DNA of 64,000 nucleotides from Streptomyces sp. HUAS MG91 (GTDB lineage Bacteria; Actinomycetota; Actinomycetes; Streptomycetales; Streptomycetaceae). The stretch spans positions 434,001 through 498,000 of the forward strand of contig NZ_CP159534.1 in NCBI RefSeq assembly GCF_040529335.1, read 5' to 3'. Position numbers and translations under genes: made by a program. This document shows positions 42,093 through 50,183 of this stretch, piece by piece; position 1 is the stretch's first letter; every line of letters begins with the position of its first letter. Under the pieces are notes generated by a model that saw only the letters and a list, made by a program, of their open reading frames with translations, searched no databases and was not told the DNA's origin.

Positions 42093-43271
42093 ATGACACA
42101 GCCCGCCCTCTTCGGCCCGGCCCGGCTCGGGCCGCTGACGCTGCGCAACCGGATCCTCAAGGCCGCGACGTTCGAGGGGATGACGCGCGGGTCGCGGGTC
42201 TCCGACGAGCTGATCGCCTTCCACCGGCGGCACGCGGCCGGCGGGGTGGCGATGACCACGGTCGCGTACTGCGCGGTCGCTCCGGAGGGGCGGACCGAGC
42301 GCCATCAGATCTGGATGCGGCCCGAGCTGCTGCCCGGTCTGCGCCGTCTCACGGACGCCGTGCACGCCGAGGGCGCCGCGGTCTCGGCGCAGATCGGGCA
42401 CGCGGGCCCGGTGGCCGACCCGCGGTCGAACGGGCTGCCCGCCCTCGGTCCGTCCGCGCGCCTCGGGGCGCAGAGCCCGACCCGGATCAGGGCGGCCAGC
42501 CGCGCCGACATCGCCCGGATCACGCGCGCCCACGCGGAGGCGGCCCGGCTCGCCGTGGAGGCGGGTTTCGACGCGGTCGAGATCCATCTGGGGCACAACT
42601 ACTTCGCCAGCGCCTTCCTCAGCCCGCGTCTCAACCACCGCGACGACGCGTACGGCGGGGACCTCGCGGGCCGCGCCAGGGTCGCCCGGGAGTCGGCGCG
42701 GGCGGTGCGCGACGCCGTCGGCGACCGGATCGCCGTCCTCGCCAAGCTCAACATGGACGACGGTGTCCCCGGCGGGCTGTGGCTGGACGAGAGCGTCCAG
42801 GTGGCCCGCTGGCTGGAGGCCGACGGCAGCCTGGACGCCCTCGAACTCACCGCGGGAAGTTCGCTGTTGAATCCGATGTACCTGTTCCGCGGCGACGCGC
42901 CGCTGCGGGAGTTCGCGGCGGCGATGCGCAGCCCTGTGGTGCGGCTGGGGGTGCGCGCGGTCGGCGGCCGGTTCCTGCGTGCCTATCCCTACGAGGAGGC
43001 GTATCTCCTGGACAGCGCCCGCCAGTTCAGGGCCGCGCTCGGTCTTCCGCTGGTGCTGCTGGGCGGCATCACACGGCGCGAGACCGCGGAGAGCGCTCTG
43101 GCGGAGGGCTTCTCGTTCGTGGCGATGGCGCGGGCGCTGCTGCGCGAGCCCGATCTGGTCACGCGGATGGAGCGGGAGCCCGGTACCCGCTCGCTGTGCG
43201 TCCACTGCAACAAGTGCATGCCGACGATCTACAGCGGCACCCGCTGCGTGCTGGCGACGCCTTCTCCCTGA
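42093..43271 (+). CDS. NADH:flavin oxidoreductase (Old Yellow Enzyme family)
   Basis: This 392-aa FMN TIM-barrel enzyme has LGPLTLRNRILKAATFEGMTRGSRVSDELIAFHRRHAAGGVAM at the start, AQIGHAGPVAD, FDAVEIHLGHNYFASAFLSPRLNHRDDAYGGDLAGRARVARE (substrate and FMN region) and LGGITRRETAESALAEGFSFVAMARALLREPDL. The C-terminal VHCNKCMPTIYSGTRCV has the Cys pattern seen in 2,4-dienoyl-CoA-reductase-like members that bind an Fe-S cluster, but the reductase domains of those long enzymes are absent. It probably reduces an activated C=C bond in one pathway with the SDR. Confidence 0.88.
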   Translation: MTQPALFGPARLGPLTLRNRILKAATFEGMTRGSRVSDELIAFHRRHAAGGVAMTTVAYCAVAPEGRTERHQIWMRPELLPGLRRLTDAVHAEGAAVSAQIGHAGPVADPRSNGLPALGPSARLGAQSPTRIRAASRADIARITRAHAEAARLAVEAGFDAVEIHLGHNYFASAFLSPRLNHRDDAYGGDLAGRARVARESARAVRDAVGDRIAVLAKLNMDDGVPGGLWLDESVQVARWLEADGSLDALELTAGSSLLNPMYLFRGDAPLREFAAAMRSPVVRLGVRAVGGRFLRAYPYEEAYLLDSARQFRAALGLPLVLLGGITRRETAESALAEGFSFVAMARALLREPDLVTRMEREPGTRSLCVHCNKCMPTIYSGTRCVLATPSP

Positions 43272-43319
43272 GGCCGCGACCGCTGTGGGTGGGCGCCGGG
43301 CACCTGTCGGGGAGGTCGC

Positions 43320-43835
43320 TCAGTAGTAGCCCTTGGAGCCGTCGAGCAGTTCGCGCACGATGTCCGCGTGTCCCGCGTGGCGGCCGGTCTCCTCGACGAG
43401 GTGGATGAGCATCCAGCGGAGGTTGGCATTGCCCGCGCGGTATCCGGGGTGCCGGCCGATGTCGTCCAGGGAGGCCGCGGCCACGATCTCGTTGCTCCGG
43501 GCGCACTGGGCCTCGTACTCCGCGAGCAGGTGTGCCAGCGTGGCGCCGCCGGTTCGCCAGTCGGCGTCCTCGTCCTCCTCGTCGAAGGACGGGTTGCCTG
43601 TCCCGTCGCCGCCGAGGAACATCACCTCGAGCCACGTGTGCTCCACCCACCGCATGTGACTGATGAGGCCGGCCATCGTCATGGCCGGGGACGACGTGAG
43701 GACGCCGCGGTGGGCGTCCGCCTCGCTCAGACCCTCGCACTTCCATCGCAGGATCTGCCGCTGAAGGTCCAGCCAGCCGATCAGTGCGGTGCGCTCGTCG
43801 GCCTGGAACGGGGGACGTTCGTGCGTGAAGGTCAT
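43320..43835 (-). CDS. DinB-family (DUF664) protein
   Basis: This 171-aa four-helix-bundle protein of the DinB/DUF664 superfamily has LIGWLDLQRQILRWKCEGLSEADAHR at the start, MAGLISHMRWVEHTWLEVMFLG with the first metal-binding His, and NLRWMLIHLVEETGRHAGHADIVRELLDG with the His pair of the metal site. Such proteins are often mycothiol-dependent or metal-binding enzymes of unknown substrate. An acidic insertion (DEEDEDADW) is present. ATG 43835 is used. It is convergent with the flavin oxidoreductase. Confidence 0.87.
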   Translation of the reverse strand: MTFTHERPPFQADERTALIGWLDLQRQILRWKCEGLSEADAHRGVLTSSPAMTMAGLISHMRWVEHTWLEVMFLGGDGTGNPSFDEEDEDADWRTGGATLAHLLAEYEAQCARSNEIVAAASLDDIGRHPGYRAGNANLRWMLIHLVEETGRHAGHADIVRELLDGSKGYY

Positions 43836-44429
43836 GGCGCCGGACCGTAGCGCGAACGCTTTTCCCTGTCGCCGCGTTTTTGGGGGTCGGGTGTCAGCGC
43901 CCCATGTCCGCACATACTCCCTAAGGGGGGAATGAGGAGTTGAAAGCGTCGCACGGGCAATGCGGTCAGTCAGTCAGAGATCCAGTCCGACGTCGACGAG
44001 CAGGAGGGCGATCGACATGACTTCCGGCGATCCACAGAAACACTGGTGGGCACGCGTGTTCGCCGCCAGGTGGGTCGAGAGAAGACCGTCGCCGCCGCGC
44101 AGGCGGCCCGACCCGCCGCCCGCGCCGCGGAGCGGGCTGCCGAGGATCCCCGCGCAGCGGACCGGACCCCCGATCTGAAGGTTCCGCCCCGCCGATTCCG
44201 GCGATTTCGGCAGGTGATGCGCCGAGGTCGTGACCGGCCCCGCCGCGTGCGAGCCCGACCGCGGCGGGACCGGTCTCACGGCCGGGCGAGGGGAACCTCT
44301 CCCCCGGCGACAAAGTCCTCGGCGACGTCTCTCCTGAGCCCTCGCCGTATTTCAGAGGGATATACGTGTGCTCTGCCGGCGGCAGAACATCACCCGGACC
44401 GGGCCCGACGATCACTACGGTCCCGTCCC
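43836..44429. other. 594-bp stretch without a confident gene
   Basis: Short open frames exist on both strands (about 43960-44178 plus; 43966-44415 minus), but they have poor Streptomyces codon position bias or Arg/Pro-rich translations, and no ribosome site supports them. A small gene from ATG 44020 (MTSGDPQKHWW) cannot be excluded. No clear repeat or RNA gene was seen. Confidence 0.5.
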
Positions 44430-45143
44430 ATGACGACGATCACCACGCGTACGGTCGAGTATCCGGCCGACGGTTTGACCATGGTCGGGCATCTCGCGCT
44501 CCCGGCCGGTACCGACCGCAGGCCCGCGGTACTGCTCGGACCGGAGGGCACGGGACTCAGCGACGTCGAACGCCGCCGGGCCGACGCTCTCGCCGAGCTG
44601 GGATATGTGGCGCTGGCCTTCGACCTTCACGGCGGGCGCTATCTGGGCGATCCCGAGGAGATGCTGGCCCGTTGCCTGCCGTTGCTCGCCGATCCCGACC
44701 GGATGCGGGGCATCGGTCGTGCGGCGCTCGACGTGTTGCGCGCCGAACCCCGGACCGACCCCGACCGGATCGCCGCCGTCGGCTACGGCACCGGGGGCGC
44801 CGTCGGGCTGGAACTCGGGCGCGACGGCGTCGGCCTGCGCGCGATCGGGACGGTCAACGCACTGACCACGGGCCGGCCGGGCGAGGCGGCACGCATTCGC
44901 TGCCCGGTGTGGGCCGGAGTCGGTTCGGAAGACCCGATCATGCCGCCCGCGCAACGGGAGGCGTTCACCGCCGAGATGCAGGCCGCGGGCGTCGACTGGC
45001 GTCTCACGGTCTACGGCGGCGCCCTGCACGCCTTCCACCACCCGACGGTCGACCACACCGTGCGCCCCGGCGTCGGCCACCACCCACGGCACGCGCAACG
45101 AGCGTGGCGTGATGTCGTCGACCTGCTCGCCGAGTGCCTGTAG
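44430..45143 (+). CDS. Dienelactone hydrolase-family protein lacking the nucleophile Cys
   Basis: This 237-aa alpha/beta hydrolase is of the DLH type: PAVLLGPEGTGLSDVERRRADALAELGYVALAFDLHGG, then AAVGYGTGGAVGLEL, GSEDPIMPPAQRE (acid region) and GALHAFHHP (catalytic His). In dienelactone hydrolase the elbow reads G-Y-C-x-G-G; here it is GYGTGG, so Gly replaces the Cys. The protein may use another mechanism or be a non-hydrolytic relative. ATG 44430 has no obvious ribosome site. It is followed by the TetR gene at 45201. Confidence 0.75.
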   Translation: MTTITTRTVEYPADGLTMVGHLALPAGTDRRPAVLLGPEGTGLSDVERRRADALAELGYVALAFDLHGGRYLGDPEEMLARCLPLLADPDRMRGIGRAALDVLRAEPRTDPDRIAAVGYGTGGAVGLELGRDGVGLRAIGTVNALTTGRPGEAARIRCPVWAGVGSEDPIMPPAQREAFTAEMQAAGVDWRLTVYGGALHAFHHPTVDHTVRPGVGHHPRHAQRAWRDVVDLLAECL

Positions 45144-45160
45144 ATCAGGGCCCACGGGCC

Positions 45161-45174
45161 GGACCGACCGTTCT
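45161..45174. promoter_or_regulatory. TetR operator copy upstream of the TetR gene at 45201
   Basis: GGACCGACCGTTCT matches 12 of 14 positions of the operator at 46481-46494 and lies 27-40 bp before the TetR start. This suggests autoregulation. Confidence 0.5.
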
Positions 45175-45200
45175 CCCCCGCACTTCGTTAACCTGGGCCC

Positions 45201-45785
45201 ATGAGCCAGAGCGCAAAGGGAAGAGGTCCGTCGGAAGCGCGATCGCGGCTGCTCAGCACGGCAACCAAGATCTTCTACGCGGAGGGCATCCACTCCGTCG
45301 GCGTCGACCGGATCATCGCGGAGGCGCAGGTCACCCGCGCCACGCTGTACCGGCACTTCACGGGCAAGGAAGACCTCGTCCTGGCGTACCTGGACCAGGC
45401 CGACCGGGAACTCCGGGCGCAGGCCGACGCGGCCCAGGCGGCCGAGGACTCGGCGGCCGACAAGATCCGCGCCGTCTGCCGGACCATCACCGAGGGCATC
45501 CGCTCCCCCGGCTTCCGCGGGTGCGCCTTCCTCAACGCCGCCGCGGAGTACCCCGATCCCGACCACCCGGTCCACCGCGCCGTCCTGGCCCACCGTCATT
45601 GGTTCCAGGACACCGTCACGGACCTGCTGAGCCGGACCGGCGACACCCCCGCCGAAGCCGCGGGCCGCCACCTCGTCATGCTCCGGGACGGCGCGATGGC
45701 CTCCGGCTGCCTGTCCGACCCGAAGCTGGTCTCGGAGACCTTCCTCGAGGGCATCGAGGGCATCCTCCGGTCCCGGGGCGCGTAA
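45201..45785 (+). CDS. TetR-family regulator of the convergent membrane gene
   Basis: This 194-aa regulator has SRLLSTATKIFYAEGIHSVGVDRIIAEAQVTRATLYRHFTGKEDLVLAYL (about 15-64) as DNA-binding domain and a helical ligand domain containing GFRGCAFLNAAAEYPD, typical of a TetR subgroup that often controls exporters or oxidoreductases. The same 14-bp operator occurs once in front of this gene and twice in front of the membrane gene starting at 46375, making that gene a probable target. ATG 45201 is used; no strong ribosome site is seen. Confidence 0.88.
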   Translation: MSQSAKGRGPSEARSRLLSTATKIFYAEGIHSVGVDRIIAEAQVTRATLYRHFTGKEDLVLAYLDQADRELRAQADAAQAAEDSAADKIRAVCRTITEGIRSPGFRGCAFLNAAAEYPDPDHPVHRAVLAHRHWFQDTVTDLLSRTGDTPAEAAGRHLVMLRDGAMASGCLSDPKLVSETFLEGIEGILRSRGA

Positions 45786-45802
45786 CCGCCAGGCCCGGAC
45801 GG

Positions 45803-46375
45803 TCAGTTCCTCCGGGAGGCGCGTCCCAGGCGCAGGGCCGACACGAGGAAGAGGACGCCGCCCGGAACGGCGTAGCCGATCGCGCTGGTGAGCGTGGGCG
45901 CGTCGGCTCCGGCCGACGCGACGAACGAGGCACCGGCCAGCGCCGAGACGGCGCCGCTGAGGATCATCGGCCACTGGCCGCCCATCGCGCGGCGCGAGAC
46001 ACCCACGATCAGCTGCACCAGTCCGGACACGACCGCCCAGGCTCCCCACACGCGCAGCACCGCCGGAACACCGGAGGCGCAGGCGAGGGCCACACCTACG
46101 GCCGCGAGCAGACTGACGGCCATGTTCACGTAGAGCAGTCCGGGCGATCCGGTGCCGCGCGACGACCGGGCGTCGACGACCGCCGCCCCCACGTCGAACA
46201 GCGGGTACAGCACGAGCAGCACGGCACCGGCCGGGCTGATCCTCGTCGTCATCGTGAACATCACGAGCGCCCAGACGATGGCGAACGCGAACCGGGCGAA
46301 GTACAGGCGGCGCAGCGCAGCGGCCACGGGGGCGGCCGAGGTGGTGACGCCGGTCGGAGCGGCAGTGGTGCTCAC
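45803..46375 (-). CDS. Small multipass membrane protein (DUF308-like)
   Basis: This 190-aa protein has five or six hydrophobic helices (FAFAIVWALVMFTM, AGAVLLVLYPLFDVGAAVV, LLYVNMAVSLLAAVGVALAC, VWGAWAVVSGLVQLIVGV, ILSGAVSALAGASFVA and YAVPGGVLFLVSALRL). The layout recalls HdeD/DUF308 proteins, and the gene often lies beside a TetR gene in Streptomyces. GTG 46375 follows AAAGGGA. Two copies of the TetR operator lie 56-119 bp upstream. Function unknown. Confidence 0.75.
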   Translation of the reverse strand: MSTTAAPTGVTTSAAPVAAALRRLYFARFAFAIVWALVMFTMTTRISPAGAVLLVLYPLFDVGAAVVDARSSRGTGSPGLLYVNMAVSLLAAVGVALACASGVPAVLRVWGAWAVVSGLVQLIVGVSRRAMGGQWPMILSGAVSALAGASFVASAGADAPTLTSAIGYAVPGGVLFLVSALRLGRASRRN

Positions 46376-46430
46376 GGTGATCCCTTTCGGTGGGTACGTG
46401 GAGGAGAGCGGGCGCTCGGGAAGCCTAGGG

Positions 46431-46494
46431 AGAACGAACGTTCTGTCCCGTCAGACTGGCAACGGCGGCACACGTTGTCAAGACCGAACGTTCT
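46431..46494. promoter_or_regulatory. Two TetR operators upstream of the membrane gene
   Basis: AGAACGAACGTTCT (46431-46444, arms AGAACG/CGTTCT) and AGACCGAACGTTCT (46481-46494) differ by one base and are spaced exactly 50 bp start to start. A related copy precedes the TetR gene at 45201. They lie in the 304-bp spacer between the divergent genes at 46375 and 46680; the rest of that spacer shows nothing else. Confidence 0.65.
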
Positions 46495-46679
46495 CCCTCG
46501 CCAGCCCGGGAGTAGTGGTGGCGCCGGTTCCGCTCTGATCTGCCAGCCGGAGCGCGAGTTCTCAATTGCGGTTGCGAGGGAGCCAGAACGGGATGTTCTC
46601 GGACGTACTAGCTTCGGGGCGTGACGGGGCGCCGCCGCACCCCGCCCCCACATCTCTCGATCCTGTGAGGCAGAACCCC

Positions 46680-47099
46680 ATGAGCCTGAGCATCCGCAAC
46701 CAGATCGCCGGCACCGTCGCATCCGTCACCACGGGCGAGGCGATGGCGACCGTGAAGGTCCGTCTCGCGGGAGGCCAGGACGTCACCGCCGCGATCACCA
46801 CCGAGTCCGTCAAGGACCTCGGCCTGGCCGAGGGTTCCGACGTGCGGATCCTGGTGAAGTCGACCGAGGTCTCCCTCGCGACCGGCCCGGTCCAGGGCGT
46901 CTCCATCCGCAACCAGATCGCCGGCACGGTCACCGACGTCGCCACCGGCGGCGCCATGGCCTCCGTCAAGGTCGACGTCCAGGGCGGCGCGCTCACCGCG
47001 GCGATCACCAAGGACGCCGTCACCGATCTGGGCCTCACGTCCGGTTCCTCCGTGGTGGCGCTGATCAAGTCGACCGAGGTCTCCCTCGCCACCGCCTGA
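46680..47099 (+). CDS. Tandem TOBE/Mop-domain molybdate-binding protein
   Basis: This 139-aa protein is built of two Mop (molbindin) repeats, each beginning SIRNQIAGTV and ending KSTEVSLAT (about residues 4-68 and 74-138). Mop domains assemble into small oligomers that bind molybdate or tungstate in the cytoplasm, as storage or sensing proteins. The two-repeat form matches di-domain molbindins. No modABC transporter or molybdoenzyme is in the window. ATG 46680 is used. A strong hairpin follows the stop. Confidence 0.9.
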   Translation: MSLSIRNQIAGTVASVTTGEAMATVKVRLAGGQDVTAAITTESVKDLGLAEGSDVRILVKSTEVSLATGPVQGVSIRNQIAGTVTDVATGGAMASVKVDVQGGALTAAITKDAVTDLGLTSGSSVVALIKSTEVSLATA

Positions 47100-47118
47100 C
47101 CCCGAACACCCGTGACGG

Positions 47119-47147
47119 CGGGCCCGCCCCGACAGGGGGCGGGCCCG
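47119..47147. terminator. Hairpin terminator, 12-bp perfect stem
   Basis: CGGGCCCGCCCC (47119-47130), a 5-nt loop and GGGGCGGGCCCG (47136-47147) lie just after the tandem Mop gene. Confidence 0.8.
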
Positions 47148-47411
47148 TCGCCGTTCCGCCTCCGCCCGCACCCGCAGTCAACTCCGCGCGCCCACAGGCC
47201 ACTTCGGTTCGGCTTTCAAGGGCCCGTGGAGAACATCCCGCACTGCCGACACAACCTCCAAACGCGGCGCCGCACACGCCCCACTCTTTGGCCAATGCAA
47301 CAAGCATTCGCCAGGCTGCTAGGAGATTCCACATGGCAGATGCAAGATAGGAGGCACAGTTCGGGGCGCGGATGCCGCCGCTCCGGCCAGGCCCGGAAGG
47401 CGAGGTCCCCC
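47148..47411. other. Upstream region of the methyltransferase with a five-codon minicistron
   Basis: A ribosome-site-like AGGAG precedes ATG 47333, which reads only five codons before TAG (47348-47350). AATGC-AACAA-GCATT (about 47294-47308) is a small perfect dyad. This may be a leader peptide or the remnant of a lost gene. Nothing else was seen. Confidence 0.3.
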
Positions 47412-48182
47412 ATGGTCATGCCCACTCTCGACGGCGGCGGCGTCGGCTACGGGCCTCCGGCACCCACGCGCCCCTCCCCCCGCCGCCCCGACGAGCGCAT
47501 CGCCCAGGTCATCGCCCAGGCCCTCGGCGACGCGCGCACCGTCCTCAACGTCGGCGCGGGCACGGGATCGTACGAGACCGAGGCGCACACCTTCACCGCG
47601 GTGGAGCCGTCCCTGGCCATGCGCGCGCGGCGCCCCGCGCAACTGGTCACCGCCATCGACGCCGTCGCCGAGGACCTCCCCTTCGCCGACGGGCAGTTCG
47701 ACGCGGCGATGGCGCTCTTCAGCGTCCAGGACTGGTCGGACGTCGACGCCGGGCTGCACGAGATGCGCCGGGTCACCCGCGGCCCCGTCACCGTGCTCAC
47801 CTGCGACCCTGCGCGCGTGCGCGACTTCTGGCTCTACGAGTACGCGCCCGACGTCCTGGAGACCGAGGCCCGCCGCTACCCGCCCCTGCAACGGCTCGCG
47901 GCCGCGCTCGGCGGCACCACCACCGTCCAGCCGGTCCCCGTACCGCTGGACTGCACCGACAGTTTCAACGAGGCGTACTACGGGCGCCCCGAACTCCTCC
48001 TCGACCCCGCGGCCCGCCAGCCCTGCTCGGCGTGGAGCTTCCTCGACGACCGCGCCCGCCAGGACTTCGACATCTCCCTGCGGCACGCCCTGGGCTCGGG
48101 CGCCTGGGACGAGGCCTTCGGCCATCTGCGCGGCAGGCCCGCCTACGACGGGTCGCTGGTCCTCCTGCGCGCCCTCCCCTGA
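47412..48182 (+). CDS. Class I SAM-dependent methyltransferase
   Basis: This 256-aa Rossmann methyltransferase has motif I TVLNVGAGTGSYE (about residues 43-55), acidic post-I region FTAVEPSLAM, motif II/III VAEDLPFADGQFDAAMALFSVQDWSDVDAGLHEMRRVTRGPVTVLTCDP. The C-terminal half is rich in aromatic residues and likely binds the substrate. It resembles the Methyltransf_11 group; the target molecule is unknown. ATG 47412 is used (ATG 47418 also possible). A TetR gene follows after 40 bp and may be cotranscribed. Confidence 0.88.
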   Translation: MVMPTLDGGGVGYGPPAPTRPSPRRPDERIAQVIAQALGDARTVLNVGAGTGSYETEAHTFTAVEPSLAMRARRPAQLVTAIDAVAEDLPFADGQFDAAMALFSVQDWSDVDAGLHEMRRVTRGPVTVLTCDPARVRDFWLYEYAPDVLETEARRYPPLQRLAAALGGTTTVQPVPVPLDCTDSFNEAYYGRPELLLDPAARQPCSAWSFLDDRARQDFDISLRHALGSGAWDEAFGHLRGRPAYDGSLVLLRALP

Positions 48183-48222
48183 CATCGACAGCGACACCTC
48201 GCAGAACGGAGGCAGCGCACCC

Positions 48223-48825
48223 ATGCCCGACCCCGGTCCCGGCAACGGCCTGACGACACCGCCGCGTCCACGGCCGAGGCGCTCGGACGCCGAGGGCAAT
48301 CGCGCCCGCATCATCGAGGTCGCGAGCGCGGCCTTCACCGGCTCCCCCGACGCGACCCTCCAGTCGATCGCGAAGGCGGCCGGCGTCGGCCAGGGGACCA
48401 TGTACCGGCACTTCCCCAGCCGCGAGGCGCTGCTCCTCGCCGTCTACCGGGCCGACGTCGAAGCCCTCGTCCAGGCGGCCCCGCGCCTGCTCGCCGAGCA
48501 CGAACCGCTCGAAGCGCTGCGCCGGTGGTTCGGGAGGCTCGCCGCGTACGGCCGCGTGAAGCAGGGGGCGTCCCAGGCCCTGGAGGCGGCCACCCGCGCC
48601 GACCTCGGGAGCCCTTCCTACCCGCCGGTCGCCGCCGCGCTGGACCAGCTGCTCACCGCCTGCGACGACGCCGGACAACTGCGGTCCGGTGCCAGGGCCG
48701 ACGAGGTGCTGCTGCTCGTGTCGTTCCTGTGGAAGGTCGACAACGGCCCCGGCTGGCACGAGCGCACCGAACGCATGCTCGGCATCGTCATCGACGGGCT
48801 GCGCGGCGACGCGGCATCCAGATGA
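48223..48825 (+). CDS. TetR-family regulator
   Basis: This 200-aa regulator has a Pro/Arg-rich N-terminal leader, then RARIIEVASAAFTGSPDATLQSIAKAAGVGQGTMYRHFPSREALLLAVYR (about 28-76) as DNA-binding domain and a helical ligand domain ending WKVDNGPGWHERTERMLGIVIDGL. ATG 48223 follows GGAGG. It is 40 bp after the methyltransferase. It converges on the PPOX-type gene. No repeated operator was found for it. Confidence 0.87.
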   Translation: MPDPGPGNGLTTPPRPRPRRSDAEGNRARIIEVASAAFTGSPDATLQSIAKAAGVGQGTMYRHFPSREALLLAVYRADVEALVQAAPRLLAEHEPLEALRRWFGRLAAYGRVKQGASQALEAATRADLGSPSYPPVAAALDQLLTACDDAGQLRSGARADEVLLLVSFLWKVDNGPGWHERTERMLGIVIDGLRGDAASR

Positions 48826-48844
48826 GAGCGCCGAGGGGGACCGC

Positions 48845-49504
48845 TCACTCGTACCGGTACTTGAGCGACTCCGCCTCGGTCCGCTCGATGTCGGCGATGG
48901 TCAGCTCCGGCATCCGCAGTTGGGCCAGGGTCACCTCGGCCGACGTCGGCTGGGCATCGGCCGGCAGCCACTGCTCCGGCTTCCAGGCACCGCTGCGCAG
49001 CAGCGACTTGGGGCAGTGCGGGTAGACCTCCTCGATCCCCACGACCAGGGCGCTGGCCGGCGGCTTGCCCACGGCGGTCAGCTGCGACAGCAGCTCGGGG
49101 CGGGTGGAGACGACGGCGCGGCCGTTCACGCGCAGGGTGGTGGTCCGCCCGGGGACGAGGAACAGCAGCCCGGCCCGTCCGGTGGCGATGACGTTCTGCA
49201 GGGTGTCGAGGCGCTTGTTGCCGGTCGCGTCCGGTATGGCCACCGTCCGTGAGTCGAGCACGGCGACGAATCCGGCGGGCCCGCCGCGCGGCGAGACGTC
49301 GCAGTTGCCCTCGGCGTCCGCGCTGGCGACCAGGACCAGTGACGCGCAGCCGATCAACCGCCGCGTCTGGTCGGTGAGTTCGGTCATCTGCTTGCGCACG
49401 GCCGCGTCGCCGGGAAGCGCGTAGGCCTGCCGCAGCGCCTCCTGGTCGCGCACGGAGTCGAGGCGGAGCGAGTCGAAAGCACTACCGGCAAGGGATGTCG
49501 TCAT
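48845..49504 (-). CDS. PPOX-type flavin/F420-dependent oxidoreductase
   Basis: This 219-aa protein of the pyridoxamine-5'-phosphate-oxidase-like split-barrel fold has ASLVLVASADAEGNCDVSPRGGPAGFVAVLDSRTVAIPDATGNKRLDTLQNVIATGRAGLLFLVPGRTTTLRVNGRAVVS (about 52-130), which is the flavin/F420-binding core of the MSMEG_1061-type subfamily. It probably reduces or oxidises a small molecule with FMN or F420. ATG 49504 is used. It lies 22 bp downstream of the TetR gene at 49527 on the same strand, and could be cotranscribed with it. Confidence 0.85.
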   Translation of the reverse strand: MTTSLAGSAFDSLRLDSVRDQEALRQAYALPGDAAVRKQMTELTDQTRRLIGCASLVLVASADAEGNCDVSPRGGPAGFVAVLDSRTVAIPDATGNKRLDTLQNVIATGRAGLLFLVPGRTTTLRVNGRAVVSTRPELLSQLTAVGKPPASALVVGIEEVYPHCPKSLLRSGAWKPEQWLPADAQPTSAEVTLAQLRMPELTIADIERTEAESLKYRYE

Positions 49505-49526
49505 GTCTGCGACCCTAACCAGCGGG

Positions 49527-50159
49527 TCAGCGGTCGGTCGCCGGGGGCAGGACGCTGCGGGCCAGCGCGTCCAGGTCCGCACGGATCGCGTCGGGCGAGC
49601 GTCCGGCGGCGAGCAGTTCGTCGATCAGGTCCACGCGCAACGCGCCCAGCAGGATGTGCGCCCGGTAGTCGGCCGATGCGGCGGCCTCGGGGCCGATCGC
49701 CCTGATGAGCTCGGCCAGTGTCTCGTGGGTCCACACGTAGTGGGGCGACCGCAGGAACCGGGTTCCGGGTTGTTCGCGGGCGGCGGCGAGGTGCTGGTTG
49801 TTCAGTTTGAACAGGGCCAGCTCGTCGAGGACGGCCAGGACGCGCTGCAGCGGCGGCACCGAGGGGCCCACGCGGGAGCCCTCGCGATCGAGCTCGGTCC
49901 GCAGCGGCGCGGCGCGTGCCAGGAAGAGGGCGTCGAGCAGACCGTCCCGGCTGCCGAAGGCACGGAACAGGGTTCCCTTGCCGACGCCCGCCGCCGCCGC
50001 GATGTCGTCCATGGTGACGGCCTTGGGCGCGGAGGCCTCGGCGAAGAGGCCGTCGGCCGCCGCGAGGACGAGTTCACGGGGGAAGGCCGGGCGTCCGGTA
50101 CGGCGCTTCCCAGTTTCGGACTCGCGGTCCGAAATGCTGTTACTGTGTTGAGGACTCAC
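49527..50159 (-). CDS. TetR-family regulator of the divergent SnoaL/epimerase pair
   Basis: This 210-aa regulator has ELVLAAADGLFAEASAPKAVTMDDIAAAAGVGKGTLFRAFGSRDGLLDALF (about 29-80) as DNA-binding domain. GTG 50159 is the best available start, but one operator copy overlaps this start and another lies inside the first codons, so the real start may be further in. It is divergent from a SnoaL-like gene and an epimerase gene, its likely targets, and it may also carry the PPOX gene downstream. Confidence 0.85.
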   Translation of the reverse strand: MSPQHSNSISDRESETGKRRTGRPAFPRELVLAAADGLFAEASAPKAVTMDDIAAAAGVGKGTLFRAFGSRDGLLDALFLARAAPLRTELDREGSRVGPSVPPLQRVLAVLDELALFKLNNQHLAAAREQPGTRFLRSPHYVWTHETLAELIRAIGPEAAASADYRAHILLGALRVDLIDELLAAGRSPDAIRADLDALARSVLPPATDR

Positions 50160-50167
50160 GGTCCGAA
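50114..50167. promoter_or_regulatory. Two TetR operator copies (GGACTCRCGGTCCGAA)
   Basis: TTTCGGAC-TCGCG-GTCCGAAA at 50114-50134 is a perfect 8-bp-arm dyad. Its core recurs at 50152-50167 with one change (GGACTCACGGTCCGAA). Together they cover the TetR start and the promoter of the divergent gene at 50184. Confidence 0.65.
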
Positions 50168-50183
50168 TCTTAAGGGAGGCCTT

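Noticed and set aside
43960..44178. Possible plus-strand small gene (internal ATG 44020)
   Set aside because: The first codons are not Streptomyces-like and the translation becomes Pro/Arg-rich; I could not support it beyond mentioning it.
43966..44415. Possible minus-strand gene in the 43.8-44.4 kb gap
   Set aside because: The translation is Pro/Arg/Gly-rich without a fold-like pattern, there is no ribosome site, and third-position bias is weak.
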